From: Climacium dendroides
Taxonomy: Eukaryota > Streptophyta > Bryopsida > Hypnales > Climaciaceae
DNA length: 64,000 nt
Reading direction: 5' to 3'
Assembly: GCA_950106755.1 (NCBI GenBank)
Contig: OX467090.1
Span: 9,671,489 to 9,735,488 of the forward strand
Shown: positions 12,721-25,800 of the stretch, piece after piece
Position numbering within the stretch: the stretch's first letter is position 1
Layout of the letters: every line of letters begins with the position of its first letter
Program-made: the position numbers and the translations under genes
The notes under the pieces: model-generated
What the model saw: the letters and a program-made list of their open reading frames with translations, nothing else
The model's database searches: none
Told to the model about the DNA's origin: nothing

Positions 12721-15700
12721 AGCGAGAGTTTCTTCATTCCATTTGTCTTTGATGGCCAGTTTTGTTGGGCCTCCTAGCAATATGATTATTCATACAAATT
12801 GTCGAGGGGGTATCAGAATGTGTGTTTGCAAGGTTAGAAAGGCATTAAATCCACACTTTTTTTTGCTGGTTGCCCTTCCTTGTTGAGGAATTGGAGGTTC
12901 GTTCAGGGCTTGCAAGCTTCGTTATTTTCAATTTGGGGTGTGGAGTGGGTGGACTCAGATCGCATCACAAGTTGGATCGTAGAAGTTGTTGGCAAATGCT
13001 CATCTAGGTTTGATCAGTTACTTTAGGTTTTTATGTTACGGGAGTTTAAGGAATATCAGTAATGTTAATTTCGTTCGTACGGAGTGTAATCTTGTGAAGT
13101 TCACAATTTTGTGAGCATTGGTCTACCGATTTCATTTATTTACTATCATCCATGCCATTTGGCCTTCACCTTCTTCAGTATGCAGATAGGAGTAAATGTC
13201 TCATGGGGAGTTGTGTTGCCGGTCTGCTGAAACATGTTTTGGGGGTCATCATTTAGATTCATTTTTCTGCATACAGACCTGGGAAAGCAGCTGTTCTGCA
13301 AGATTACATCTTTTAGACAACGCTGTGAATTCCTAGTTCATCAGCTTTTTCTCTTGATTGATTTCTATTTCAATGAAATGCGAACAATCAAAGAATGAGA
13401 AAACTGTTGTGACTTGGTTTGAAATATTCCAAAAGCCAATATGTGTTAATAGCATTTCAAGGTTAGTAACGTCCACCCAACCCTAATGGCACAGGAGAAT
13501 CTCTAATTGGGTAACCTGTGGAAGGAGCTGTTTGTTTGTTGGCTTTCGACATCAACGGCTTTGCATTCAAAAAAATATATCTTTATGCATGGGAGGCAAC
13601 CCATTCTTGATCACCCCGCATTTTGGCAATGTAGGCCGCTCTCTTTTTGTGCAGGAAGAGATGAACAATGATAAATTATGACATAGTTCTTGACAAAGTT
13701 GTGGTGCATTATGATTGGTTATATGACTCTAGGGGGATTTTACATCTAGTCCTTCGTCAAAAATAGCAAGGTCTATATAACCAATATAGGTCAAACAAGA
13801 TCTATAGCTAAAAAAATTCATAGTAATTATGTTTTGAAAAATATAAATTTGGAAAATTATGAAAACCCTATAGATTTTATTTCTACACATGGAAAATTTT
13901 TCCCACATAAGAAACCCGCCTTGTAGAAATGGGTTGTCTCCTTTATACTAAATGTGAAGTTTGAATTGTCAAATAAGTTAATATGTAAATTAGTGTGAAG
14001 TTTCATGCTCTGCAAAATTGCACAAGAATTTTTGAGTTTTGGAGAATCACCTTCATTGCCTTTCATGTTGCTTCTACTTCTCTCAAAATGGGGAGAAATT
14101 AGATTTTAGGAGTAGCTTGGCCTTGTTGAAAAACTAAAAGTAATCCAAAAGTTCAAGTTCAATGTCAAAAATAGTTTTTAAAAAGATTGGGTTCCTTGCT
14201 TTTCACAAGCCTCTCTTGAAATTTTTTTGGGCCTACAATTCTAATTCTCCTCATGCAATTTTTGTATGCTTAGTTTCAACCTTTTTATAGTCTTTTATAT
14301 AAGATTTGATTGATTCTTTGTAAATGGCAAAAGTTTGTTTGGATCCATGTCCAATGTGTATACTATTCCAAAAGTGCTTCTTGTTCACTTTGGCACTTCA
14401 AACCAAACACATGTATCATGAAATGAATGAATGAATTGATGGTCAAAAATCAAGAACTCATGTTTGGAAACTACTTGCAACCTTTCTTGAGTTTTAGACA
14501 CTCAAAGGTTGAGGCACCAATTGTCAACCACATTTAGCATGAAAGTAGTTCTTGAATGATTGAAATTAGAAGACTCTAAACATTGGCTACCGGTGAAGTG
14601 CAATTTAAGGCTCCCAAAATTCATGGTAATTTCAATTTTGGGAATAAAATTTTGAAAATTATTCTATCTCCATATTTCTTATTTTCCTACATAAGAAAAA
14701 TTTCTACCATCTCATATTGCCCATGATCTGCTCCAAAATTGCTTAGAGTAGGCAACCCATTTCCAACAACCACCGCATTCAACAATATGGGTTGTTGTAT
14801 TTCCATACATATCAATCATGTGTAGTTGCATGGTGTAGGTTGGACAAGGAAAGCACATATGAGTGCTATATTCATCATTTTCAGGAATTCTACATGATCA
14901 ATTGTTTGACCAACCTATGTTTGGAAATACAATACCCTATGTGACAAGAATAGATTTTGTAGAATCTTCCCCCAAAAAATCATGATAATTTCATTTCTGC
15001 TAAAAAAAATGTAGAAAAATTTCAAGTCCTATTGAATTCATTGCACTGGAAAAATATTTCCCTCAACACACACCAATAGTAGATAGGCTTAATTTCTTAA
15101 TTGGTTGGAAATGGATTCCCATCTCATAAATGATCAGCCAGTGATGGTTCAACCTTGTTGATTGGTGACGGGTTGTAATTGGTGATGGGTGGTTGTACCT
15201 TCCTAGTCCCTTCATTTTACCACATGTTGAAGAAAACACCAAACCAGATAAGCCGTAGTAAAGTAAATTAGCCCATGACGGTTAAACCCTAAAGTCCCAT
15301 GGCCATTTTTCTACCAAAACCACTCAAAAGTACCACTTCTACTACAATCACCTACAAAATAAAATTAAAAAAATATTTTTTAGAATCTAACTATAAGATC
15401 TTGTTCTACACTTGTCTTAGATCATATGATAATTATTTTTGTGATTTTTGACCGTATAAATTGAAAGATATAGCATTCAAAGTGAAAGAAAAAAATTTCT
15501 TTCAAGAAGTCGCTATGATTGCCCACAAAACAAGAAGCTCCATAACTTTCATATCTCTAATCCAAATAGAATGAGTCAAAGCTTCCCATTTAAAAAAATA
15601 TATAATAAAAAAAAATATTAAAATTTTATTTCAATTTTTTGTGGATTTTTTTGTTGCCTAGTTACCTCCATTTTGAGGTTATTGTGGCAAGACTTTTGCT

Positions 15701-15833
15701 CCCAAGCACCGATTAAAATAAAAATTATATTCCCAAAATATTCTTAATTTTTTCTATCTTATGAGAAAGTTTTAAAAAGTTTCAGTAAAAATTGAATTCA
15801 TAGGAGCCTACCCAAAATCCATTTTGTCCCTTG
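12721..15833. other. 3' flank of the Gag1-like gene and AT-rich intergenic DNA
   Basis: No gene recognised. The section 13228-13480 recurs at 59898-60135 (see repeat entry). The part near 15365-15480 shares phrases such as TATAAGATCTTGT and a GACCGTATAAATTGA-like run with 31135-31240, so dispersed repeats make up part of it. Confidence 0.5.
13228..13480 (+). repeat. Segment directly duplicated at 59898-60135
   Basis: Both copies share, in the same order, AAACATGTTTTGG, GGTCATCATTT, AGACCTGGG, AACAATCAAAGAATGAGAAA and TTGTGAC followed by TTTGAAAT, with scattered substitutions and indels. The left copy is in the 3' flank of the Gag1-like gene. The right copy is beyond the MOSC gene in the same orientation. 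Confidence 0.7.
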
Positions 15834-15835
15834 TA

Positions 15836-16298
15836 GGGACAATAGGTCTTTAGGGATTAAATGACCCATGATAGTCACCATAGGGAATGCCCCATTATGG
15901 TTTTCTTTCAGTTTGTAAGATTTGGGCCACCATTAATGTCTTACATGATAGTGATGGAGTGATTAGTAACCTCTATAGGAGCTTGTAATTTTTTAGTGTA
16001 ACTTTTTTGTAAGATTTGATTTTTTAGGTTTTCTATGTTAGAAAATATTAGGCTTGCTTTAGGTGAGTAAGATAAGCATTATGGATTCAGATGTTGTTGG
16101 TTTTGGGATAGTCTCCAAACTCTTTTGGGCTGAACACTTCAAAAATGGATAGCAAATTCTTACTTTGTTGAAAAAATTCAAATTTCAATTGCTCTTGTTG
16201 TCTCTCACACTTTTCTTCATGTGGGAGAAAAATTGAAAAAATCCAGTACCACCATGAGACCAAACTCCTAATTCTGACCGTCATAGGCTGTTTTACCT
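15836..16298. mobile_element. TA-flanked TIR element, copy A
   Basis: The right end reads CTGTTTTACCT followed by TA, matching the terminus of copy B (60541-60982) in the same orientation. The interior aligns with copy B over several hundred bases, for example AATTTCAATTGCTCT and the CATGAG and AATTCTGACC blocks near the end. The left end at 15836 is placed by alignment and is diverged. No coding capacity. Confidence 0.6.
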
Positions 16299-16315
16299 TA
16301 CTCTGCCTATTCTTG

Positions 16316-19165
16316 GGATCCCACGCAGAACGAAACAGTCCTCTCGCTAACTTAACGTCGTGCACGTTCAACAGTGTTGTTCACGTGGGGCGGCTGGCAC
16401 TCATGATGGTACCATTGTTGACGAAATCCACCCCCTCCCCCACCAAGGTCCCACGCTCCCGGTCTGGCGACCCCCGTCGACTCCCCCAGACCCCAGCCTT
16501 GCCACTTTTCTACACTTGCCTTCCCTGCGTCCTGTTTGCGTCTGCTTGTTGGCAGTTCTCGAGCTCTGGCGTCTCCGCAGCTTCGTCCTCAGAGCTTATG
16601 CACGCAAGGAGGAGAAGACGAGGCCCTGCTCTCATGTATGTGACGTTGTTTCTGCCTGTCCAGTTCTTCTGTGCTGCGCCATTTCGTAGAAGAGCGAATT
16701 CGAAGGAACAGGCTTCCACTTCGGAACTATTTGTTACTCTGTCGCTGGAGTGTCTTGCCAGCCAGAGAGAGGACCCTCAATGCTCTTGGATCCTCACGGA
16801 AGTAAGGTATGTGCAGTTAGGAAAGCGTTCGAGTGTGAGACTGGGTGTGGTTCCCTTGATCATGAGGTTTCAGAATTAGTGGGGTTTGGGTAGCAAGTGA
16901 ACAAGCCTTTTAGCACGTCTTAGTGTGCCGTTTTGGGATACCGTGTGAGTGACTTTTGCATCTCGGAAGCGCCTTTGTGAGTCACGTGTTCCTAGTTTCG
17001 GTAGGCTCTTGTGCTTGGGTTTTGTGTTTGACTTTTGTATTGCAATTAGGATTAGAGTAAAGTTGCCAATCGCCACCCATTCAAAATTCAGATCCTTCTC
17101 CACAATACAATAGCTTTGAAATTTGGCGTGATTATCAAATGTCATGTTGAGATTCACCTTGCAAAACAGATTGCCAAATGGATTCTTCCTACAAGTTTGA
17201 TTATAAAAATGTCTGACTGAACTTTCCGTTGCTGGATGGTATTTCAGGTAAGGACCAACGACTAGACAACTAGGGAATCCATGGTGGCGGCTTTGCATGT
17301 TACGTTTCGTGGTATGTCGTTTGAAGCTCGCCAGCCTCGTTGGACGTCCTTCCGCTGCTAATCATAGTGAGTATCCGTCCAATTTTGTAGAAGCTCCTTT
17401 TGTTTTTCTTCTTCTTTCTCTGGCGTTGTTTGGAGAGTTTTTGGTTTGATTTCGTGATTTCGATTTCTGAATTTCGATGTGAAGAAGAAGCAAGAGCCTT
17501 TTGATCTGGAAGTAGCTCCTCTGTTTCTGAGTGTCCTAGTTGTGATTAACGGGAGAGTGAGCTCTGCTGTCGTTTGTGATGTCAGTAGTTTTGGTTTTCT
17601 GTGCAGGCGTTTTCTGGATGGCCCAAAGTGGAAGGGGTTCTGCTGCCGGTAAGTTTTCATGCGCGATGGCCTTGACTCAGGGTTTACGAGAGTCGCATGT
17701 TCTAGGTTGCTGAGTAATGAGGACTTGCTGAGCCTGGAAAGAGAGTGGGGTGATGAGGTCCAAGACCCATGTTTGCCTTGATCACTGATTGCTTGTCACT
17801 GAGTCAAATCGAAATCTCGTCAGTGGAATAGGTCATATGTCAGACGAACTTCCATGCATGCCAATGTAAGTCTCACGGTTTATGGCTGATTCCTTTTCTT
17901 CTTCTGACCTTGCACTTTCGTCATCGAGCTACTGGACTATTGCTGCTCTATCTTGCTCTTACGCAATTGAAATAGGCAGATTCAACTTCACGGGATTTGG
18001 AATCTGTCTTGCTTGTCTGATTGCCTATCCCTGCTGGAGAAAATTTGCTAAATGTCAGCGGAATAGTAAGCTGAGGGGAACAGTTACCTGGTTTATTGAT
18101 GAAGCCCCAAACACTTGATAGTCTTTGAAGTAGCTCAACATCACAGAACTGAGCTCCACAATTCTTTTTGCAAGCCACGGCTTCTTGCTTTGTGCATCTC
18201 GTCCTTCACTTCGTACATTAGTTTTAGGGGCAATATCTGAATTGGAAATCATTTCCTTGGTGTTAATGTACTACAGAAACCTTTCAGTGGAGGGTCAGTG
18301 CTTGTTCATGGGTGAATTTACAGAATGTAATATGCAATGATTGGCAAGTTGGTGCAAGAATTTGGCTGATTGAATGATTGGGTGCATTGCTGCAGGGATA
18401 ATCCAACTTGGGAAGGATTGCAAAGATGGAGGATTTGTACCTATCACTAGAGTGGCGGGGCAAGAGTATGGACATTCATGAGTTTTCGAATCATTTGGAT
18501 ACAGTTTCTTGAGAAGAGCAATGGTGAAGGTGGGACTTCATATTTCATTGACTTTTGGTCTTATGATGACATGGCTAAAGATTCAAAGTTATATTATTGA
18601 CATATTTGATTAGTCCCTAAAACACTCTTTGTCAAGGATTGCACTTGTAATCTCTTACCAAATAGGGCATTGCATTTGGAATTGCAATGTACAAATTCAT
18701 TTGATGCAAAATTGTGAGATTGTGGAAAGTGAGTGTTGTACGTGGTGGTTAGCATATATACAACCAATTGCAACATGTATCTAAATGTTGTACACAAAAA
18801 TCTTGTTTGTTTGTGCTTACATTGATTGATGTTAGCTATTAGTGAAGCTTGAATCCATCAATATATAATTGCAATCCATCAATCCATTGTCTAAGGGGGG
18901 CATTGATTTTCACTTTAATTTGGAGTTTTTTTAACTAGTACTAATTTCTATGAGTGAGATTTCATGTTTTTTAGCCCTAGATTCCTAAAAGGATGGACCT
19001 ATTACCAAGTTTCTTTATAAAAGATGATTTGATTTTTGGAGCAATAATTGCTTCATTAAAATAGTGATTTAGAAAGTTATGCATTTGCCACTTTTTGGTT
19101 TGTAGCATCTTCACAAGGTTAATTAATCCATCAACACAATTTATCAAACAAATGTATGTCTTTTG
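16316..19165 (+). repeat. Left arm of a ~2.8-kb inverted duplication
   Basis: This segment reappears in reverse complement at about 49375-52150. Shared blocks include GAACGAAACAGTCCTCTCGC, GCTCTGGCGTCTCCGCAGCT-like coding-density sequence near 16560, a CT-rich tract near 17400, the GGGGAACAGTTACC block near 18075, a block with AAGCCACGGCTTCTTGCTTT near 18172, and the GATTCCTAAAAGGATG-like block near 18982. It appears to contain the promoter and 5' region of the receptor gene that follows, so the right copy would be the 5' remnant of a second, convergent receptor gene. The long frame at 16313-16879 is not supported by any recognised domain. Confidence 0.75.
17618..17648 (+). CDS. Candidate first exon of the receptor gene
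   Basis: An ATG opens a short frame (MAQSGRGSAA) that ends at a good GTAAG donor at 17649 in phase 1. The acceptor at 19815 opens a frame in matching phase that runs into the receptor N-terminal domain. The 2.2-kb intron this implies is unconfirmed; transcript evidence would settle it. Confidence 0.3.
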
Positions 19166-19815
19166 ATGTGGCGAATGGTACTTGTGCATTAATCCAACTT
19201 TGTTGTAGTTATTTTTTTTTGTTATTGAATGAGCTTGTTAGTAGTGAGGGTTTGTACTTGAGGGTTTGTTCCTTTAGATTCATTGTGTTAGTATTACAAT
19301 GGAGTACAAATGGAAGTTGGATCCAACCCTTTTTATTTGTGTTTATTTAGTCCTCTAATTAGTCAAGGGAAATGTTCTTAGAACCTTTCTATATTTGTGT
19401 CTATATATGCTATCGTTGACTACTTTTTTTGGACTTCGTGTAGAATTTCAATATTTTACTGCATTTGGTGTCAAAAATGGTGCGCTTCTTGATGTGGGTG
19501 GCAAGCTTCTTCACAATGGCAAGCTTTTGGAAATTCTTGGATTTTATGTGGTCTACAAGGTGAGCATAAATGTTTTCTTGTAAGTATTGGTGCATGTTAG
19601 ACTACCATATTTTTAAAATTACAGTGTTCTTTGTATAGTTTTGTATTTGAATAATTTTTAGCTTTGCAATCAACCATTATTGGAGCATTTATGTATATGG
19701 TGAAATGAAAGAAATTTGTAATTTAATTTTAGTGGATAGATCACTCTATTAGTAGACAATGTTAGATGTTGTTTAATTCAGAGAACATGTTTTAATATTT
19801 GAATGTGTGTTATAG

Positions 19816-22800
19816 GAAATTGGTCTTCATTCATCCTACCAAGATATCTCATTGACAATAGATATTTAATGCTTTGCAGGGAAGACAAGGATTTCTTACA
19901 TGCGCAATGTGAGCATTATAAAAGACTATGCAATGTTCTACCAAGTCTTGAGAAATTCTTGAAGGATATGCAAGCATCTCCAAAGGTCTTGAATAAAAAT
20001 CAATGTGTACATCTTTTTGGCAAACTCATACTAGCCATGAAGGGGATTGAGAAAATGTTTTCAAATGCTAGTGGAGATCTCAAGTTCCAATCTATTTTTG
20101 AAGAATTATATTTTCTTCAAAAGAAGGTAGAGATTGTGGGAAATACTTGCTTTGAACAAGACCGTTGGTGTGGTGCGGTTGTATTTCAACTTCAAAACAA
20201 AGAGACTTTTCGTGAGTTGCTTTTAGAATTGAAATGCTGTTATGATGCAGCAAGAGATATCTACTTTGCTGACCTTTCAAATCAATCCCGTGATATCTTA
20301 CCAATTCAATTTGATGCGGTTACCTATGGATAAGTCCTTGAAGATGGAGAAGATCTAAAGGGAAGGCTTCAACTTGTTGTTAAGGGCCAAGCCTCGAATG
20401 ATTATGAATTGGCACAACATCTATTGTTGAGACTTCGAAATTTGGATCGAGTTGATGGTGGAGACTTGGATGATTTGGAGGTTCTCAATGATTTCAAGCC
20501 ACCTAAATTAATCCAAAAATTAGGTGAAGGATCTAATGCAAGTGTGTACAAATCGAATTGGTGTGGCCTTCCATGTGCTACAAAAATATTGATAGCCAAT
20601 CTTGAATTTCTCAAAAACTCTCGAAAGGAGGTTGGCATCATGGCAGGCTTGAACCATCCAAATCTTGTTCAATTTTTTGGTTGTGGGATCACCAAGACAG
20701 TTGATGAGAGTCCTAAAGAAGAAGCAATTGGTGCAATGAATTGGGTGATGTGGTTGAAGAAATCTTGGTTGTTTCAAATGTTTAAAGTTTTTGTTCACTT
20801 CTTTGCACAAAAACTTGGGATCATCCGAGGACTTGAAGCAAATCCCAAGGAAAATGAGACTCGCGAAATGCATTTGGTGATGGAATTGATGGATTCAAAC
20901 TTGTCTACCATATTGAAGAGAACAAAAAGTCCTTTACCCTATCATGTTGCAGTTGATATTATGCACCAAATTGCAAAAGGTGTGTATTACCTTCATGACT
21001 TGCAAGTTGCTCATCTTGACTTGAAACCTGATAATGTGTTGTCGAGTTCAATCGCTATGGAGGATTTGGACCCTCATCTCATATTCAAGGTGATGGATTA
21101 TGGTACTTCTCAATTGGAAGTGTGTAGCAATGCGAAGAATCCGGAGCCAACAAAATATACAATTGGAACACGAAGGTATATGTCCCCTGAAATGAACAAG
21201 GGAAGTAAAACTCCATTGCATCCATTTCGAGCTGATGCATGGTCATTTGCCATGATATGTTCAGAGATTCTATGTGGAAAGGTTCCATTTTTTGGTTTGG
21301 AACCAAAAGATTTTCGTGATCAAATTTTACTTTCAAGCTTGCGACCACCGCTACCTAACAATTGCAAAGAACTCACAAATTTAATCCAAGAATGTTGGTC
21401 TCAAGACCCTCTTCAACGACCGACATTTTCCACCATTTGTGCAAGGCTCACAAGCATAAAGGAGTCTTTCTTGAAGGGAGTATATTCATGTGAGATGGTT
21501 CCACAGTTTGGTTCAACTTCCACTTCAAGAGGTTCTGAGTCTATTGTGGACCATATTCAAAAGGTGTGAGGTTATTAAACTACAAAACTCATGAAGAGAT
21601 GTCTACTTTATTTGTAATTTCTTTTGATATTTAACATTTGTGGTTTATAATGTAGGGTTTAATTTTTATGTGAACGATTTATTAAATATGACATTGTATT
21701 TTTACAGGTGGACGAGCAAATTGCACCTCTAGAGGACGTTTTTGTTGATTCCAAACATCAATTGTCTAAAGCCAAAGCGCTTTTGAAGCTAAATTACATA
21801 GGAATTGTAGGCATGGGTGGAATTGGCAAGACCACACTAGCAAAGGCAATACTTGGCGACACAACAATTACTTCCTTATACCATGCATCATGCTTTGTTT
21901 CACAATCCACAAACACTCCAAGTTCGTATAATATATTGTGTGAAATCTTACCCAAACTTGGAAATGATAAAAAACCCAAGAATTTGGAAGATGCACAAGA
22001 GATGATGAAAGAGATCTTGGTTAGTAAAAATGTTCTTTTAGTATTGGATGATGTCAAGGACAAAGTTGTAGTGCATGATATTGTGCCTCTCGACATTGTA
22101 CAAGCTAAAAAGGATTCTACAATAATTCTCACAACACGCAAATGGAGCACAATAAAATCATTTGTGGGCACTACTGAGGGAAGGTTGGATGTCGAATTGT
22201 TGGACGAAAAGGCAGCAACAATGCTTTTTTCCACTCACCTTTCTTGGGGTGTAGCTCCTTTTAGTCCTTTACCATCGGACTTTGAGGACTATCGCAAGCA
22301 TGTTGTGGGAGCTTGCAATGGCTTGCCTTTAAGCTTGAAAGTCATGGGTTCATTTCTCCGCAACAAAGAGAGGTTGCGAAGTTGGGAGCGAGCATTACAA
22401 AGAATGGCAAGAGGAAGGAATTTGGATGGTGATGAAGAAATTTGGAACACCTTGAAAATAAGCTATGATGGATTGACCAATGATATTGAGAAGAATATGT
22501 TTTTGGATGTGGCTTGTTTCTTTTGTCCAGATGTATATCCATCTGGCATATCAAGAGATACTATATTGTACATGTGGTCCAAGAATGGCATCCTTCCAAA
22601 GGCTGAATTGAAAAGATTGATCGACATGTCATTGTTGAAGGTTAATGAACATCGTGATGTTCTTGAAATGCATGACCAACTCCGCGACATGGGACGAATG
22701 ATTGCCAATCGTTCAAGGATTTGGAAGGCATCCATGATTCCAGAAAGTGGATTTTCAAGCAAGGTAACATCTTCATAGTTCCAAAGCGCAAGTGAATAAG

Positions 22801-25800
22801 AATAATTCGTATAGGGCTTGATTCATTGTAAAGTGGTAAAACATCACATGTAAGGTAAAGTTAGCTTTTCAATTTGTGTTTAGATAACAATCTTCTATTT
22901 TTATTACTTGAAATTGTGATTTCTATACAACCATGAGAAACCTCAATTTAATTGGTGAGAAATTGTAATTGTTATCATCTTTGTTGCAAAAATTGAATAT
23001 GAATAAGTACAATTCGTAGTAAAACTCAAAATTCAACTATTAAACCAAATGTGTACTTTTATATGTTTAATGCTTAAAAAAATTTAGATTTTCAACTAGT
23101 GAAAAACAAATATTTTTGTTTGTATTGTTTTTTTGGGTACTTTTTATAGAAAAATCAAATTATTGTGATTTTTTAAAGCTCATAGAGGAAATGAAATTAT
23201 AGCAATTAGAACACATATTAGAATAGTTTGTGACTATTACCATAAATGAAGGGTAGAATGGTAAACATAATTTTACAATTTAAATTTCAAGTACATTTTC
23301 AAAATATATAAATATATATTAAAAACACACCATACCATGTTATGTTGATTCTAACATATAGAGTTTTGAATTTGAATACCTCTTTTAATTTTTGACATTT
23401 TTCAAATTGAATAGAAATAAGACTTGTTAAGCTTCATTTTGTTAGTTTATATCTTTGTCACATATAGTTATTTTGGAAGTTTCAACCAAGGTTGACCAAG
23501 GCACATTCACTTTTTATGTGCATGGACCTTAAAGGGATAATATGTTGATTAATATGCATATCAATACAATTTGCAAACATTTTAAACCTATACTATTTCA
23601 AAATCATGAGTTTTCAAGTATGTGAAGAAAATTAATTTTCATTTTAATCCTCTATATAAAAGCTTAATACTTTTTAATCAAAACTTTTTTGAATGTAGGA
23701 TATTGAGGTTCTTGAAGGCATTTCTTTGCAAGAAACTATAGTTCAACAAGACCTTGGGGTTCTTCAAAGCATATTTGGCCAAGAGACTACAATTAAACAA
23801 GTCGAAAGTTTTGATTTTCACAAACTTCGAGTCTTGATTTTGGTAAACATGTTGAGTACTCCTAAAGCGCATGTTGAAGCCTTGGATTTGTTACTTCAAC
23901 TTGCTTCACAATGTTCTCAATTGGAAGCAATTATAATAGAAGACAACTTCGCAAGTGAAATCGCAAAGGAATATATACTTCCAACAGACACTACATCAGT
24001 TTTGCGCAAAAAAATATTTCATCTTTGTACTACTCGTGCATCGTTGAAAATTCTAGATCTACTTGGGCTAAGATTCCTTGAGCACTTACCCAACACATAT
24101 GCATCAAGCCACAATCTACTTCGACTAAACCTTAGTTCTTGTATAGGTTTAGTAGAATTACCAAATGGAATCAGGAATTTAACTGTTCTAACCACTCTAG
24201 ACTTGAACAAATGTTCAAGGTTGGTGGCCTTGCCAATGGAAGTGGGGAACTTGTCTTCCTTGACCACTCTAAACTTGAGCGGATGCTCAAGCTTGGTGGC
24301 CTTGCCAAAGGAAGTGGGGAACTTGTCTTCCTTGACCACTCTAAACTTGAGCGGATGCTCAAGCTTGGTGGCCTTGCCAAAGGAAGTAGGGAACTTGTCT
24401 TCCTTGACCACTCTTAGTCTGAGCAGATGTTCAAGCTTGATGGCCTTGCCAATGGAAGTGGGGAACTTGTCTTCCTTGACCACTCTAAACTTGAGTGGAT
24501 GTTCAAGTTTGGTGGCCTTGCCAATGAAAGTGGGGAACTTGTCTTCCTTGACCACTCTTGATTTGAGCAGATGTTCAAGCTTGGTGGCCTTGCCAATGGA
24601 AGTGGGGAACTTGTCTTCCTTGACCACTCTTTATTTGGGCAGATGTTCAAGCTTGGTGGCCTTGCCAATGGAAGTGGGGAACTTGTCTTCCTTGACCACT
24701 CTAAACTTGAGGGAATGTTCAAGCTTGGTGGCTCTGCCAATGGAAGTGGGGAACTTGTCTTCCTTGACCACTCTAAACTTGAATAGATGTTCAAGCTTGG
24801 TGGCCTTGCCAATGGAAGTGGGGAACTTGTCTTCCTTGACCAAACTTGGTCTTTGGAGATGTTCAAACTTGGTGGCCTTGCCAATGGAAGTGGGGAACTT
24901 GTCTTCCTTGACCACTCTTGATTTGAGCGAATGTTCAAGCTTGGTGGCCTTGCCAATGGAAGTGGGGAACTTGTCTTCCTTGACCACTCTTGATTTGAGC
25001 GGATGTTCAAGCTTGGTGGCCTTGCCAATGGAAGTGGGGAACTTGTCTTCCTTGACCACTCTAAACTTGAGGGAATGTTCAAGCTTGGTGGCCTTGCCAA
25101 TGGAAGTGGGGAACTTGTCTTCCTTGACCACTCTAAACTTGAGGGAATGTTCAAGCTTGGTGGCCTTGCCAATGGAAGTGGGGAACTTGTCTTCCTTGAC
25201 CACTCTAAACTTGAGGGAATGTTCAAGCTTGGTGGCCTTGCCAATGGAAGTGGGGAACTTGTCTTCCTTGACCACTCTTGATTTGAGTGAATGTTCATGC
25301 TTGGTGGCCTTGCCAATGGAAGTGGGGAACTTGTCTTCCTTGACCACTCTAAACTTGAGGGAATGTTCAAGCTTGGTGGCCTTGCCAATGGAAGTGGGGA
25401 ACTTGTCTTCCTTGACCACTCTAAACTTGAGGGAATGTTCAAGCTTGGTGGCCTTGCCAATGGAAGTGGGGAACTTGTCTTCTTTGACCATACTTAGTCT
25501 TTGGAGTTGTACAAGCTTGGTGGCCTTGCCAATGGAAGTGGGGAACTTGTCTTCCTTGACCACTTTAAACTTGAGAGGATGTTCAAGGTTGGTGGCCTTG
25601 CCAATGGAAGTGGGGAACTTGTCTTCCTTGACCACTCTTTATTTGAGCGGATGTTCAAGCTTAGTGACCTTGCCAATGGAAGTGGGGAACTTGTCTTCCT
25701 TGACCACTCTAAACTTCAATAGATGTTCAAGCTTGGTGGCCTTGCCAATGGAAGTGGGGAACTTGTCTTCCTTGACCATTCTTGATTTGAGGGAATGTTC

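Noticed and set aside
16313..16879. 188-codon plus-strand frame at the start of the left inverted arm
   Set aside because: The inverted copy keeps only part of it and changes frame, and no domain is recognisable; more likely GC-rich promoter or leader DNA.
19395..19583. 62-codon frame with a GT donor, possible receptor exon
   Set aside because: Its phase does not join the exon beginning at 19816, and no homology was recognised.
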